Positions 45,372 to 54,566 of a stretch of DNA of 64,000 nt are shown here, in pieces (within the stretch, counting starts at the first letter, position 1; each line of letters opens with the position of its first letter). Location of the stretch: contig JAJTWY010000015.1 of NCBI GenBank assembly GCA_021463165.1, forward strand, positions 30,725 to 94,724, read 5' to 3'. Position numbers and translations under genes: made by a program. A model generated the notes under the pieces. The model was given only the letters and a program-made list of their open reading frames with translations. It did not search any database and had not been told where the DNA came from. This DNA is from Pyrinomonadaceae bacterium (lineage in GTDB: Bacteria; Acidobacteriota; Blastocatellia; Pyrinomonadales; Pyrinomonadaceae).

Positions 45372-46334
45372 ATGTTACAAATACTGAGCAACACCGGAAA
45401 TCTGGCTCTTCTCGCCGGTTATGATTTTCTCGACCTTTGCCTACTTGGTGAAACAGGTACAGGCAAGACTCATACCGCGAAGCTGATACATGATCTGAGC
45501 CCGCGTGCCAAGAAGCCGTTTATAGCGGTCAATTGTGCGGAGCTCACGCCGTCGATCATTGAGGCGGAGCTATTTGGCTACGAGAAAGGAGCCTTCACGG
45601 GAGCCATTTCGTCTAAGGAAGGAAAGTTTGAGGCTGCCGCCGGCGGAACGCTCTTTCTCGATGAGATCGGCGAGTTGACGGTCAATCTGCAGGCCAAACT
45701 TTTGAAGATCGTCGAAGAAAAGAACGTTACGCGGGTCGGCGGAAATAGGTCCCGCCCTGTCGATGTGCGGATAGTTTACGCGACCCATCGGGATCCCGCC
45801 GTCTTTCGCGAGGATGTGCGCTATCGAGTGACGGCCCACGCCGTCCATCTCAAACCGTTGCGTGAACGGGTCGAGCAGATCGTCCCGCTTGCACAGGAGT
45901 TTCTCAGGAACTTTAATTCCAAATCCGGCAGAAACGTATGGGCAAAAGAAGAGGTCTTGCGACGCCTCGAAACGGCCTCGTGGCCCGGGAACATCCGCGA
46001 GCTTCGATCATTCATCGAAAAGGCCTGCCTGGATGCTCTCTTCGAAGCCGATGCGGCTGGTAGGCGTGATCAAAAGGCGATAATGACTAAGGAGATAGTT
46101 GAAAATCGCCTCAGCAAAAGATCCCTGAATGCGGGAAGTTCCCCGTCGTCTCCGCTTGGACCGTGGCCGCAGTTTGTCCCGGGCCAAAGAATGGTTGAAT
46201 ACCTCGAGAGGATCGAGACCGATCTTCTTAAGTCGGCCCTCGAATTGAATAATTATAACCAAACCCGGGCCGCGAGAGACCTCGGTATCAGCCGGTCTGG
46301 ACTTATAAAAAAGCTAAAGAGAATCGCCCACTGA
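45372..46334 (+). CDS. Sigma-54-interacting transcriptional activator without a receiver domain
   Basis: A 320-residue protein made of an AAA+ domain (Walker A LGETGTGKTHT, the sigma-54 contact loop GAFTGA, Walker B GGTLFLDEIGELT, arginine finger region RFDVRYRV-like EDVRYRV) and a C-terminal Fis-type helix-turn-helix (NQTRAARDLGISRSGLIKKL). It has almost no N-terminal sensor domain, so activity may be controlled by expression or by a partner protein. It lies at the junction between the CHAT operon and the mobile-element backbone. Confidence 0.9.
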   Translation: MLQILSNTGNLALLAGYDFLDLCLLGETGTGKTHTAKLIHDLSPRAKKPFIAVNCAELTPSIIEAELFGYEKGAFTGAISSKEGKFEAAAGGTLFLDEIGELTVNLQAKLLKIVEEKNVTRVGGNRSRPVDVRIVYATHRDPAVFREDVRYRVTAHAVHLKPLRERVEQIVPLAQEFLRNFNSKSGRNVWAKEEVLRRLETASWPGNIRELRSFIEKACLDALFEADAAGRRDQKAIMTKEIVENRLSKRSLNAGSSPSSPLGPWPQFVPGQRMVEYLERIETDLLKSALELNNYNQTRAARDLGISRSGLIKKLKRIAH

Positions 46335-46341
46335 ATACCGC

Positions 46342-46385
46342 AGTGGTGCAAAAACGAACCGGTAGTGGTGCGGAAGCGAACCGAT
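46342..46385 (+). repeat. Two tandem 22-base repeats downstream of the activator
   Basis: The unit AGTGGTGC-N5-CGAACCG occurs twice head-to-tail with a 22-base period (46342-46363 and 46364-46385), differing at three or four positions. Two helical turns of spacing suits binding of a dimeric protein on one DNA face. It lies in the 290-base gap before ssb, possibly as an upstream activating or operator site. Confidence 0.6.
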
Positions 46386-46624
46386 TGGTTCATAAATGCA
46401 CCAGGCACCTCATTCTTTTAGTGTGAGTTTTTCCCTCGGCCAAGTAACTCGGGTCCTATTTCTCCATCCATCGAGTCGGTCATCTCCGATAGCATTCACA
46501 GATTCACAACCCACGAAACTTTGCCTTAGGGAAGACGAAAAAGGAGCGGACGCCAACGGGTGAACTCTAAGGGACCCGGAGGGCACCTTGAGAATCGTGA
46601 CAAATCAATTTGAGGAGAAAGACC

Positions 46625-47038
46625 ATGTCAGCAAACATTTCATTAATGGGAAATCTCGGCGGCGCACCGGAGACCCGCATCAGCGATAACGGAACGCTCA
46701 TCGCGACGTTCCCGATGGCATCAAATTCCGTACGCAATACGGCGGAAGGACAGATCAAGAAAACCAACTGGTTCCGCGTGACGGCCTTCGGAAAGCAGGC
46801 TGAGACACTAGCGCGATACCTTCGCAAAGGCAGCCGACTCTGCGTGCAGGGCCGCTTGACGTTTAACCCGTGGCTCAACCGCAACGGTGAACCGCAGGTC
46901 AGCGCAGACGTTGTTCTTCAGGAGTTTCAGTTCGTACCGGGCGGACGTCGTGATGAGAGTGGCGAGAGCGGCGAATCAGCCGCGATCCCTCCGACTGAGG
47001 TTCAGGATGTCTCCGGCCAGTCGGCCGCCGCACACTAA
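46625..47038 (+). CDS. ssb: Single-stranded DNA-binding protein (copy 1)
   Basis: A 137-residue OB-fold protein: ISLMGNLGGAPETRIS, NWFRVTAFGKQAETLARYL and RKGSRLCVQGRLTFNPW. Its tail (QDVSGQSAAAH) lacks the acidic DDDIPF-type tip used by chromosomal SSB to recruit partners. ATG 46625 follows AGGAGAAAG. It is the first of two SSB genes in the mobile-element region; SSBs on conjugative elements coat transferred single strands or blunt the SOS response. Confidence 0.9.
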   Translation: MSANISLMGNLGGAPETRISDNGTLIATFPMASNSVRNTAEGQIKKTNWFRVTAFGKQAETLARYLRKGSRLCVQGRLTFNPWLNRNGEPQVSADVVLQEFQFVPGGRRDESGESGESAAIPPTEVQDVSGQSAAAH

Positions 47039-47065
47039 AGACGCATTCCCCCCCGCCTACCATTA

Positions 47066-47095
47066 CCGGGCCCTCCATGTTTCCGGGCGGCCCGG
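47066..47095 (+). terminator. GC-rich hairpin between ssb and the next gene
   Basis: A perfect 7-bp CCGGGCC/GGCCCGG stem (47066-47072 with 47089-47095) and a 16-base loop. There is no T run, so Rho-independent termination is doubtful. Confidence 0.4.
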
Positions 47096-47107
47096 CCTCA
47101 AGATGTG

Positions 47108-47518
47108 ATGACGGCTATGAAATATTCGGTTGAGCACAGCTCATACATCACCCGCGAGGAGGTCCGAAGCCATCCTCACAAGCTATTTCTGTTCGGCGAT
47201 AACTTGCAGCGACGCGGGCTAGGCGGACAAGCCCGCGAAATGCGAGGCGAGCCGAACGCGATAGGCATTCCGACAAAGAAACGCCCCGCCAGAACGCCGG
47301 ATTCGTATTTCACCGATGAGGAGTTTGACGCCAATCGAGCAGCGATCGATCGGGCATTTCGCGAGATCGTTGAAAGGCTGCTTGCATCTTTTGGGTCAAG
47401 CATTCTGGTCATTCCTTCTGCCGGTCTTGGAACCGGTAGAGCCGAGCTAGAGCGGCGTGCACCGCGCACCTTTGCCTATCTGGCGAAGAGACTCCGCGAG
47501 TTGGCAGATCCTTCCTAA
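47108..47518 (+). CDS. DUF7831-like protein
   Basis: A 136-residue protein with LFLFGDNLQRRGLGGQAREM, NAIGIPTKKRP and VIPSAGLGTGRAEL. I associate this arrangement with small phage- and plasmid-borne proteins of unknown function with a nucleotide-binding look (DUF7831). GTG 47105 and ATG 47108 are adjacent; ATG is chosen. It sits between ssb and a larger unknown gene of the mobile backbone. Confidence 0.6.
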   Translation: MTAMKYSVEHSSYITREEVRSHPHKLFLFGDNLQRRGLGGQAREMRGEPNAIGIPTKKRPARTPDSYFTDEEFDANRAAIDRAFREIVERLLASFGSSILVIPSAGLGTGRAELERRAPRTFAYLAKRLRELADPS

Positions 47519-47678
47519 GCTAACGGACCTTCGTTCACATCATCAGCCTTGGTACTTAGCACGAAAGGGGTCTTCGAGCCTGTTTTTGGTCGCTTTTTTT
47601 AATCAGGTGACTGGAAGCGACACCTTAACGAAGACGCTTTCCCGGCCAAAGGATAAGTGCGGCCGGACAGGAGAAAAA

Positions 47679-49376
47679 ATGGTAGGACAGCTAAATCTGA
47701 ATCAGCTAAGAACATTCGCACCGCAATCGCCGATCCTGGTGTTTCGACCGGTGGATTCCGGGTCTCCGATGCAGGACTGGTGTCGCCATTTGAGCGAAAA
47801 TGCTCCCCACCGCCGAGAGCTCGAGGAATTCGCGGTACTTGCCGATGTGGTGGTTCGCATCGCCGATGAACTAGAACCCGAACCGCTCGAACGAGTGAAG
47901 ATCATGTCGCTTGAGTATGCGATCCGCACGCTCGGCAATGAGGTAGACGGACGCGAATTCGTTCGCTGTGTGATGGCGATCTCGAGCCCGGACGCGAGCC
48001 AGTACGAGTACGAACAGATCGCGGCCTACTACTACCGAGAGATCCGTCGACGCGGCGCCCCGGAGGTGCTCAAGGAAATGGGACTGCTCGGGATTCACAT
48101 GGAGTCAGTAACGCGCACGAACGCCGATCGTGAGATCGATTTTGTTGAGACTGAGATCGGCGAACAGAAGCTGACTGTTGCCGACCAGCGACGAAGCAGG
48201 GAAGCTGCGAAAAGTAGAAGGCCGCTCCCGCCAGGTACCCCGATCTACGATGATGAGCTGGCCGCGGTTCTTCACCGAGTTGGACGCCATAAGGTGAGCC
48301 GGATGATCTACGACGATTTTGCCGACTATTTTCTCAACGATGGTGGCAAAACGATCGAAGATCTCGATCAGGATTTTCTGACCTATGAAGCGTTGGAACA
48401 GTACGACGAGAACGGTATCGTCGGGTTCTCGATGAACAGTGGGCAACGCTCGGTTATCGTTTACGACTTCGAGGCCGAGGTCGATCCTACGTATCTTCCT
48501 GCGGACCTTCGCCCGCTTGCGACGCAGCTCGCGAAGATGTTTGTCGGACATTCCATTGGCGGTGCCGCCGCCCAGGATGCGAGACACTTCCTCGCTGCCG
48601 CCAACGTGCAGCGTCAAAACGATTTGGCCTACCCAAATGGCTGCTGTGTTGCGGGGAACAGCGTCCTGCCGGTTGCGTCTTACTCGCGCGATCCGATCAG
48701 CGACCATGAGTTCAGCGAATGGCTCGCGACCGTGCTTGACGCGGTCTATGATCGGCGGACTGTGCGTTCCGTGCGTCGGATCCGGTCGTTCAAGAACGGG
48801 TCGTTTGAATATATGAGCGGTCAGGAAGTGAATCCGGACTATGAGGAGATGCAGTACGTCGCTGCTATCTTTCAGATACTGTGGCATCGACAGAAGGCCG
48901 ACTTTCACCTCAGGAGTCTCCGCAATTCGGCTTACCATGATCTGTACGTTTCCATCCGAAAGACGACCGATACGGCCGAAGTGGCGGAGTTGAAAAAAGA
49001 GTCCTACTCGGATTTTAAGGCTAAGAATCGCCTCACCCTCAAGGAGTTCACGGCCCTGAACACCGTTGCGAAATCCCAGGAATCGCGTCTTGCGGATTTG
49101 ATATCTCCGACTACACGAAGACTACTGAAAACGATCGCAACCGCTTCGCCGAACCGACTGCGGTTTCTGAAGTACTCGCTATACAACGATCGGGACGTTC
49201 AGAGCCTGACTCGCCAGGAAAAGCAGCGATTGTGGGACTCCGTCCGAGCTCGAGAGGCCGAACTGCAGACGGAATCGCGTTCCATCAACCGGTCACTTCA
49301 GCGAGAACTCTTCAAGACGAATTCGGTGCAAACTCCACGCGTGACGGTGAACCCCATCGCGGTTCATGTCGCATAA
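47679..49376 (+). CDS. Mobile-element protein of unknown function (565 aa)
   Basis: The start at 47679 follows CAGGAGA by five bases. The protein begins LNLNQLRTFAPQSPILVFRP and contains two helical stretches and a C-terminal coiled segment (QRLWDSVRAREAELQTESRS). No family is recognised. It lies between the two ssb genes, which suggests a role in element DNA processing, but this is only positional. Confidence 0.6.
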   Translation: MVGQLNLNQLRTFAPQSPILVFRPVDSGSPMQDWCRHLSENAPHRRELEEFAVLADVVVRIADELEPEPLERVKIMSLEYAIRTLGNEVDGREFVRCVMAISSPDASQYEYEQIAAYYYREIRRRGAPEVLKEMGLLGIHMESVTRTNADREIDFVETEIGEQKLTVADQRRSREAAKSRRPLPPGTPIYDDELAAVLHRVGRHKVSRMIYDDFADYFLNDGGKTIEDLDQDFLTYEALEQYDENGIVGFSMNSGQRSVIVYDFEAEVDPTYLPADLRPLATQLAKMFVGHSIGGAAAQDARHFLAAANVQRQNDLAYPNGCCVAGNSVLPVASYSRDPISDHEFSEWLATVLDAVYDRRTVRSVRRIRSFKNGSFEYMSGQEVNPDYEEMQYVAAIFQILWHRQKADFHLRSLRNSAYHDLYVSIRKTTDTAEVAELKKESYSDFKAKNRLTLKEFTALNTVAKSQESRLADLISPTTRRLLKTIATASPNRLRFLKYSLYNDRDVQSLTRQEKQRLWDSVRAREAELQTESRSINRSLQRELFKTNSVQTPRVTVNPIAVHVA

Positions 49377-49569
49377 GAACAAACAAGCGGCGGTCAGCCA
49401 GATCGTCACGGCCAAGCCATCGGGATCGGCTGGTGCACTATTCAAGGTTTGTGCGAATGACACAGTGCACCGGCCGACGCATTCAGCGAAGGCCGGGGCT
49501 CGATTCTTGCCTAAATCAATATATCCAGGCGGACTGGAAAATAAATAGACCAAAAGGAGAAAAGCAACC

Positions 49570-50019
49570 ATGTCTACATCAGTATCGATACTCGGAAACA
49601 CCGGAAGTGAAGTGACGCTTCGACAGACTCAGCACGGCACCGTGATGGCGACGTTTTCGATCGCTTCCAACTCGTTTCGGAACACCCCTGGAGGCAAAGA
49701 GAAGAAGACCGACTGGTACAACGTGACCGCGTTCGGGAAACTCGCGGAGAACCTGTCAAATACGGTCCGCAAGGGCACCCATCTTCTGGTTCGAGGAAGC
49801 CTTACGTTCAACCCATGGCTGACACGGAATAACGAGCCACGCGTTTCCGCGGATGTGATTCTGAAGGACTTCGAGTTCGCGAGCAGTCGTGCGGATGAGC
49901 CGGTAGATGCGGATCAGATCGTGCCGGATGAGCCGTCGGAGAGCGGTGTTGAGGTGCCTGCGCAGGCCGCCGCCGCTGCAGCCGGAACTGCCGACGAGCC
50001 CTTCGTAAATCAGTTTTGA
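49570..50019 (+). CDS. ssb: Single-stranded DNA-binding protein (copy 2)
   Basis: A 149-residue OB-fold protein (VSILGNTGSEVTLRQ, DWYNVTAFGKLAENLSNTV, GTHLLVRGSLTFNPW). It is clearly homologous to copy 1 3 kb upstream but diverged, and its tail also lacks the usual acidic partner-binding tip, ending EPFVNQF. The start has AAAGGAG nine bases upstream. Two SSBs on one element suggest specialised strand-coating tasks. Confidence 0.9.
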   Translation: MSTSVSILGNTGSEVTLRQTQHGTVMATFSIASNSFRNTPGGKEKKTDWYNVTAFGKLAENLSNTVRKGTHLLVRGSLTFNPWLTRNNEPRVSADVILKDFEFASSRADEPVDADQIVPDEPSESGVEVPAQAAAAAAGTADEPFVNQF

Positions 50020-50034
50020 TCTTGATCAACTAGT

Positions 50035-50061
50035 AAGGGATGCCGGTCCTTGGCGTCCCTT
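50035..50061 (+). terminator. Hairpin after ssb copy 2
   Basis: A 10-bp stem (AAGGGATGCC at 50035-50044 with GGCGTCCCTT at 50052-50061, one G-T pair) and 7-base loop, 15 bases after the ssb stop. No T run follows; it may be a Rho-independent terminator with weak release or an mRNA-end structure. Confidence 0.55.
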
Positions 50062-50085
50062 GCTGGTCTCAGCCGAGGTGCAATT

Positions 50086-50751
50086 ATGAGGGCCTACGAA
50101 TCGCTGCCGACCGACAACTCAAGTACTTCCGCAGACACATATGTTCCGATCATTACAATCTATGCGGACGGGTCTTGTTTTGGAAACGGGACGCAGGACT
50201 CAGCGGCAGGAACTGGGGCAGTCGTTATCGACCACAACCGCCGTGAGCTGCGACTTCAGGCGAGCTATCTTGGTCCTGGAACGAACCAGCAGGCCGAGAT
50301 CGTTGCCTGTACAAATGCTCTCCGCCTGCTGCAGCGGCCCTGTCGCATAGAAATATTTTCGGATTCGCGATACGTAATCGATACGATGGCGGGAAGGAAT
50401 CGGATCAAGAGCAATCGGACTCTGTGGGATGGTCTTATCCGTGCGTGCTATCGGCATCACGTAACCTGGAAATGGATCCGCGGCCACTCAGGTGTAGTGT
50501 TTCAGGAGATCGCCGATCGCTTGTCGCGGGTGGCAGCGGACTTGCGATCGGGTTTGTCGGAGGACGAGCTTGAGAGTGTTTCGAGACTGGTCAAAGTTGA
50601 TTCTGATCAAGCAGCGATCGGAGCCGTGGAACAGGAGCTTAGGCGCCTCGCCGCCCGCTATCAGCCACAAAGATCGGTAGATCCGTTCGACGAATTAAAT
50701 TTGAATTCTCATCGCCAGGGATTTGCCTTCACGCCCCCTTCCGCATTCTAG
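50086..50751 (+). CDS. Ribonuclease HI-family protein
   Basis: A 221-residue protein. The four acidic catalytic positions of RNase H are present: Asp in YADGS, Glu in QQAEI, Asp in FSDSRYVI and Asp in EIADRLS. ATG 50086 follows GAGGTG. It degrades RNA in RNA-DNA hybrids; on mobile elements it may process primers or R-loops. The C-terminal 70 residues are extra to the standard fold. Confidence 0.85.
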   Translation: MRAYESLPTDNSSTSADTYVPIITIYADGSCFGNGTQDSAAGTGAVVIDHNRRELRLQASYLGPGTNQQAEIVACTNALRLLQRPCRIEIFSDSRYVIDTMAGRNRIKSNRTLWDGLIRACYRHHVTWKWIRGHSGVVFQEIADRLSRVAADLRSGLSEDELESVSRLVKVDSDQAAIGAVEQELRRLAARYQPQRSVDPFDELNLNSHRQGFAFTPPSAF

Positions 50752-50765
50752 ATAATGCGACCGAC

Positions 50766-51023
50766 CTAACCATTCTGCTTGAGCCAGTTTCGGAAGCTCG
50801 AATCACGCTCGAAGAGCAGCTTTAGGGCATGCTCCAGAACGTCGCCGCTGGTTATCTCGGTCTTCATTCGAGCGGAAGCGAACTGCAGATAATCGTTCAA
50901 TTTCTTCTCGGTCGTATCAAGTATCCGGCCGCTCACTTTTACATAGTTTTGCCTGTAGAGCTGAAGGATAGGAGCGTCGGCGTTTGTCTTTGTCGTGTTG
51001 GGTCGTTCTTGATCTAGCGACAT
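50766..51023 (-). CDS. Small DNA-binding or antitoxin-like protein
   Basis: An 85-residue protein starting at ATG 51023, which has GAGGTAAG about ten bases upstream. A longer frame starting at 51314 has composition unlike a protein and lacks a site. The core YVKVSGRILDTTEKKLNDYL followed by SGDVLEHALKLLFERD resembles relaxosome-accessory or ribbon-helix-helix-like proteins in shape, but no family is certain. It faces the relaxase operon. Confidence 0.5.
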   Translation of the reverse strand: MSLDQERPNTTKTNADAPILQLYRQNYVKVSGRILDTTEKKLNDYLQFASARMKTEITSGDVLEHALKLLFERDSSFRNWLKQNG

Positions 51024-51397
51024 ATGTTTTTTGCTTACCTCGGTTTGTTTTTGCACCGTTTGATGCTGTCGAAGACGTAGATCAACCGGCGTGCCACGAC
51101 GAGGCTGTTCCGCGAAAAGGTGCTTCTGATCTCGTGGAAAAACGAGCGGCTTGCAGCATAGGGGTGGCTCGTAACTGATTTGAGCGAAAGGTGTGTCGGG
51201 TTGTACGACAGGATAGGAGCCATTTGTCCGCCTGTTAGATTCATCACGCCGATCACAAGGGGCATTCGGTTCGTTAGATTCTAACCAAACCGTTGCGTGC
51301 ACCCCGATAGACATCGTATTGGAACGGAGATTGCTCCTTCGCCGTGTGATAGATCTCTAACCATTTCAACTCGGAGGACTGAATACAGCGGAGAGGA

Positions 51398-52084
51398 ATG
51401 CGGCGTCGCGAGAGAGAAAAGATAATTGAGAAAGCTCAGAAATTCTCCCGTCTCGAAGTCGGCGGTCCCTTATATTTTCGGCCGTACGAGGTTGACGACA
51501 AGAAGATCGAAGAGATATCGAAATTCACTGGCGAGAAAAAGTCCGCTATTGCCCAAAAGCTTGTCCACCTGGCGCTTGCCGGCAAGGAACTAAAGTTCAG
51601 CAATAATGGAGTTGAGGAAAAGGTCGACTGGCTTGTAAGAAACACCAGGCAAACCGGAGCGGTCGAGGAGACCATAGCCGCGAAACTTCACGACCTCTCA
51701 GAACGTCTGGAAAGAATAGAAACCTCCGCGGAAGATCTAAGCAATAGTTCAGAGTCTGCCATCGCTATTACAGCGGAGATCTTCTGCATGACCAGCATCG
51801 CAATCTCCTCGCTGAATCAGATCTTCACGAAAATACTGGAATTTCTGTCGCCCGTTGAGGTTGAGCGCAAGTACAGCGTCGATGTTGCCAATCGGGTCAT
51901 GGCGGCATTGATCGAACACTCTGTTGAAGAGCTAAGAAGCTGCGCTGCATACCATGATCTCGAAACGCCGAACAGCTTGCCGGACGATCTCTACATCTTC
52001 TCCAAGCTTGAGCGGCTAGAACCCGGGATCGGCAAGCCGAGATCCGCTGCAGCCAGCGGTGAGAAACCGGAGAGCCGCGAGTGA
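51398..52084 (+). CDS. Relaxosome accessory protein (MobC-like role)
   Basis: A 228-residue protein that starts with a charged helix (RRREREKIIEKAQKF), a DNA-binding-like section (EEISKFTGEKKSAIAQKLVHL), and a coiled-coil (AKLHDLSERLERIETSAEDL). It overlaps the relaxase by four bases (GTGA), the normal position of an accessory protein that helps the relaxase find oriT. The family is not recognised with certainty; function comes from position. Confidence 0.55.
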   Translation: MRRREREKIIEKAQKFSRLEVGGPLYFRPYEVDDKKIEEISKFTGEKKSAIAQKLVHLALAGKELKFSNNGVEEKVDWLVRNTRQTGAVEETIAAKLHDLSERLERIETSAEDLSNSSESAIAITAEIFCMTSIAISSLNQIFTKILEFLSPVEVERKYSVDVANRVMAALIEHSVEELRSCAAYHDLETPNSLPDDLYIFSKLERLEPGIGKPRSAAASGEKPESRE

Positions 52085-54507
52085 GAATCATCGCCAGCAT
52101 ACAGTCGAAACGCGGCAGCTCGCGCGGACTCGTTCACTACCTCTCTCACAGCAAGATCGACCCGGATAACGAACCCGATAGAGGCCGCGAATTATTCAAC
52201 CGCTTTGGCGATTCTCTGGATGTAAAAAGCGCAAATAACTATCTCAAGGCAGACATCTCTCGAAGCCGGCCATCCAATGAGGAACTTCATCACCTTGTCC
52301 TTTCATTCCGGCCGGAAGATTTCGAACGATTAGGAACGCGGGATCGAAACCGCCGACGGAGCCTGAAACAGATCACTCGTGCGGCCATGAATCGCCTGGA
52401 AAGATCCGTGAATTCTGATCGACTCGCCTGGACTGCGGCCGTGCATCTGAACACTGGTAATCCCCATGTTCACATCGCTATCCAGAAGCAATACTTCAAC
52501 GTGGATCTGGAGAAGAAGATCCTCGCGAAGATCCCTCGCGAGGCGATTCCGCATTATCGCGATCAGGGTGGAAAGAAAAAAGACTTTTCCCCGGGACTAT
52601 TGATCGAGGCCGCCGCAGAAAAAATGGAGGACATAATCGACCGCAACCCTGGGCGCGATAAAGGACGAAGAAGAACATCCAGATCTATCCGGGAGAAGTC
52701 AGGCACTACGTTGCCCCGTGAACGCGATGCACAGATCCTGCGGAAAGAGCTGCTGCAAAAGTCTGCTTTGAAGGCATGCGAGAAAAGGATCAGCGCCCTT
52801 ATCGACCACGGGCACAGAATGCGATTCATGGTCTTCGATTCAATGACGGGAAGGAAGCGTCGCTTGTCTCTCGAAGAACTTGATCGCCGCGCCGACATCA
52901 AAGAACAAAACCGCCCGATTGGTGATGACACGGACAAGGCAGCCGGTCGGCGCATCCGCACCATTCTCCTCAAACTAACGGCCCGTGAAGAATCTAAACG
53001 ACAAGCTCTTGAAGAAAGGTTTAAAGCGATAAACCGCGACGCGAACGCCATCAGGTCGGCGTGTCGGAAACAAGAGAGAAAACTTCCAACCCCCGCGCTC
53101 ACGAAGGATGAACTTCATCGACTACAAAAACAATGCCTCGATTCGGATGACATACGCACATTCGGGTATCTGGAACGGATACGAAGTGAGTTGAGCTCTT
53201 CGAGAAAGATCCCCGAGCGTGACGAACACGATCTACAGGAATTATCGGCTCTCGCTACAATTTACGATCTGCGATCCAAACTCTACCAGAACAGGTTTGA
53301 GAGACATTCGGAGCATCGCTATACCAGGAAGGTCGAATTGAATGGTACGAGCCTGTCGCTCTTCGAATTGGACAAGAGTCTGGGACGGCATTCAATTCCT
53401 TCAACCCTTTCCGCGAAGGTCAGATCCGCATTTGGCCTGCAAACCAGCGGACTCGAAGCCGGGACTACAACTTCCGAACTCAGGAGTCAGATTCTCAACA
53501 AACTGAATGAGGAGGATCGCCAGCTTTCTAAGCGGCAATCACTGAAGCAGAAGAAGGCAAAACTACTTAGGTACGCACTGCCAGATTCAAAGTTGACGGT
53601 AAACTTCGACTACGGCAATTCGAGAATACCCGGCGCGTACATGAAGGACATAGAATCGCTTTCTTTCAGACTAAAGAACGTCGAGCATTTCGAGCGAAGT
53701 TGGGAAATGCAGAGCTCGCTCATTCAGCGAGCTTCGCTGACCTCCCCGATCGGTCGCGAGATACTCAAAGGCCGATCCGCAACCGAAGCGGAACAACTCC
53801 TTGAGGACCACAAAGCGAAGACCATCGCGGGCCGGGCCTTTGCACGCGAGATCATAAGCCGTATCCAACTCGACGAAGCGAAGTCTGAACTGCGGCAGTA
53901 TTCGAAGTTCAGAGGACTGCATAAGTTCGAGGTTGTCGACCCGCAAGCCGGCAAAAGCGAGTTCGTTAGTTTAAGGGAGGTCGAGATAGGTCGTTCCGGT
54001 TCACTTTTGAACCAAACGGTCGATTATTTGACCGAGTGCCGGAATCGAAGACAACTCCGTGCGATCGTCAAAGACGCCGCGAGAGAAATGGAGAAAAATC
54101 TCAAGGCTGAAGTGAGGGCCGCAAAAGCGATTTTTGACAGCTCTTCTAAAGCTGCCTCGGAATATAAAGAGCTGGAGTTCTTCGGATTGCGAACCGTTCA
54201 GACTCACGAGCCGATCTTCACTATATCTGAGCGAGAAATGATCGAACGCCGCATTCTCCACAGTGCCGATCGCGCAGAGGTCCGAAGGCTTGAAAAGGTT
54301 CTTGCTGGAAGCCACGAGCGTAGTGAGTCTCTGACGAAGATCCTCGAAGGATTTGAGACACCCGTTCGTAAAAGTGAACGAGATGTAAGCCAGCTAAATA
54401 TTGCGAAAGACGGCAAGGCTCGAGAAGTAGGAGCAGAAGATCTTGTGGATCGCCAACCCGCACTTCCGATCCAGCGTGGACGTGAGCCGCGAGGATTGTC
54501 TAGATAA
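52081..54507 (+). CDS. HUH-type relaxase (MobA/VirD2-like)
   Basis: An 808-residue relaxase with GTG start overlapping the accessory gene. Tyr20 in LVHYLSHSKID is the candidate nicking tyrosine. The metal site is VHLNTGNPHVHIAI with His122, His129 and His131. The remaining 600 residues are long charged helices with no helicase domain. It should nick the origin of transfer and lead the strand into a type IV system. An oriT is expected upstream, within 51024-51397, though none could be identified by eye. Confidence 0.85.
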   Translation: MRIIASIQSKRGSSRGLVHYLSHSKIDPDNEPDRGRELFNRFGDSLDVKSANNYLKADISRSRPSNEELHHLVLSFRPEDFERLGTRDRNRRRSLKQITRAAMNRLERSVNSDRLAWTAAVHLNTGNPHVHIAIQKQYFNVDLEKKILAKIPREAIPHYRDQGGKKKDFSPGLLIEAAAEKMEDIIDRNPGRDKGRRRTSRSIREKSGTTLPRERDAQILRKELLQKSALKACEKRISALIDHGHRMRFMVFDSMTGRKRRLSLEELDRRADIKEQNRPIGDDTDKAAGRRIRTILLKLTAREESKRQALEERFKAINRDANAIRSACRKQERKLPTPALTKDELHRLQKQCLDSDDIRTFGYLERIRSELSSSRKIPERDEHDLQELSALATIYDLRSKLYQNRFERHSEHRYTRKVELNGTSLSLFELDKSLGRHSIPSTLSAKVRSAFGLQTSGLEAGTTTSELRSQILNKLNEEDRQLSKRQSLKQKKAKLLRYALPDSKLTVNFDYGNSRIPGAYMKDIESLSFRLKNVEHFERSWEMQSSLIQRASLTSPIGREILKGRSATEAEQLLEDHKAKTIAGRAFAREIISRIQLDEAKSELRQYSKFRGLHKFEVVDPQAGKSEFVSLREVEIGRSGSLLNQTVDYLTECRNRRQLRAIVKDAAREMEKNLKAEVRAAKAIFDSSSKAASEYKELEFFGLRTVQTHEPIFTISEREMIERRILHSADRAEVRRLEKVLAGSHERSESLTKILEGFETPVRKSERDVSQLNIAKDGKAREVGAEDLVDRQPALPIQRGREPRGLSR

Positions 54508-54566
54508 TCGGAGACACGACATCGGGAATAGAACTTGCATTCCATCGGGGCGGAGCCGGATCTCGA

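Noticed and set aside
46386..46624. Sigma-54 promoter (-24/-12) ahead of ssb
   Set aside because: A GGCAC is present but no properly spaced GC twelve-element follows, so no consensus promoter is supported.
48105..48938. 277-codon minus-strand ORF in the 565-aa gene
   Set aside because: Opposite-strand shadow; the plus frame has a ribosome binding site and uninterrupted coding character.
51024..51314. N-terminal extension of the 50766 minus-strand gene
   Set aside because: Sequence before ATG 51023 is low-complexity in amino-acid use with no start site, and the ribosome binding site supports the shorter form.
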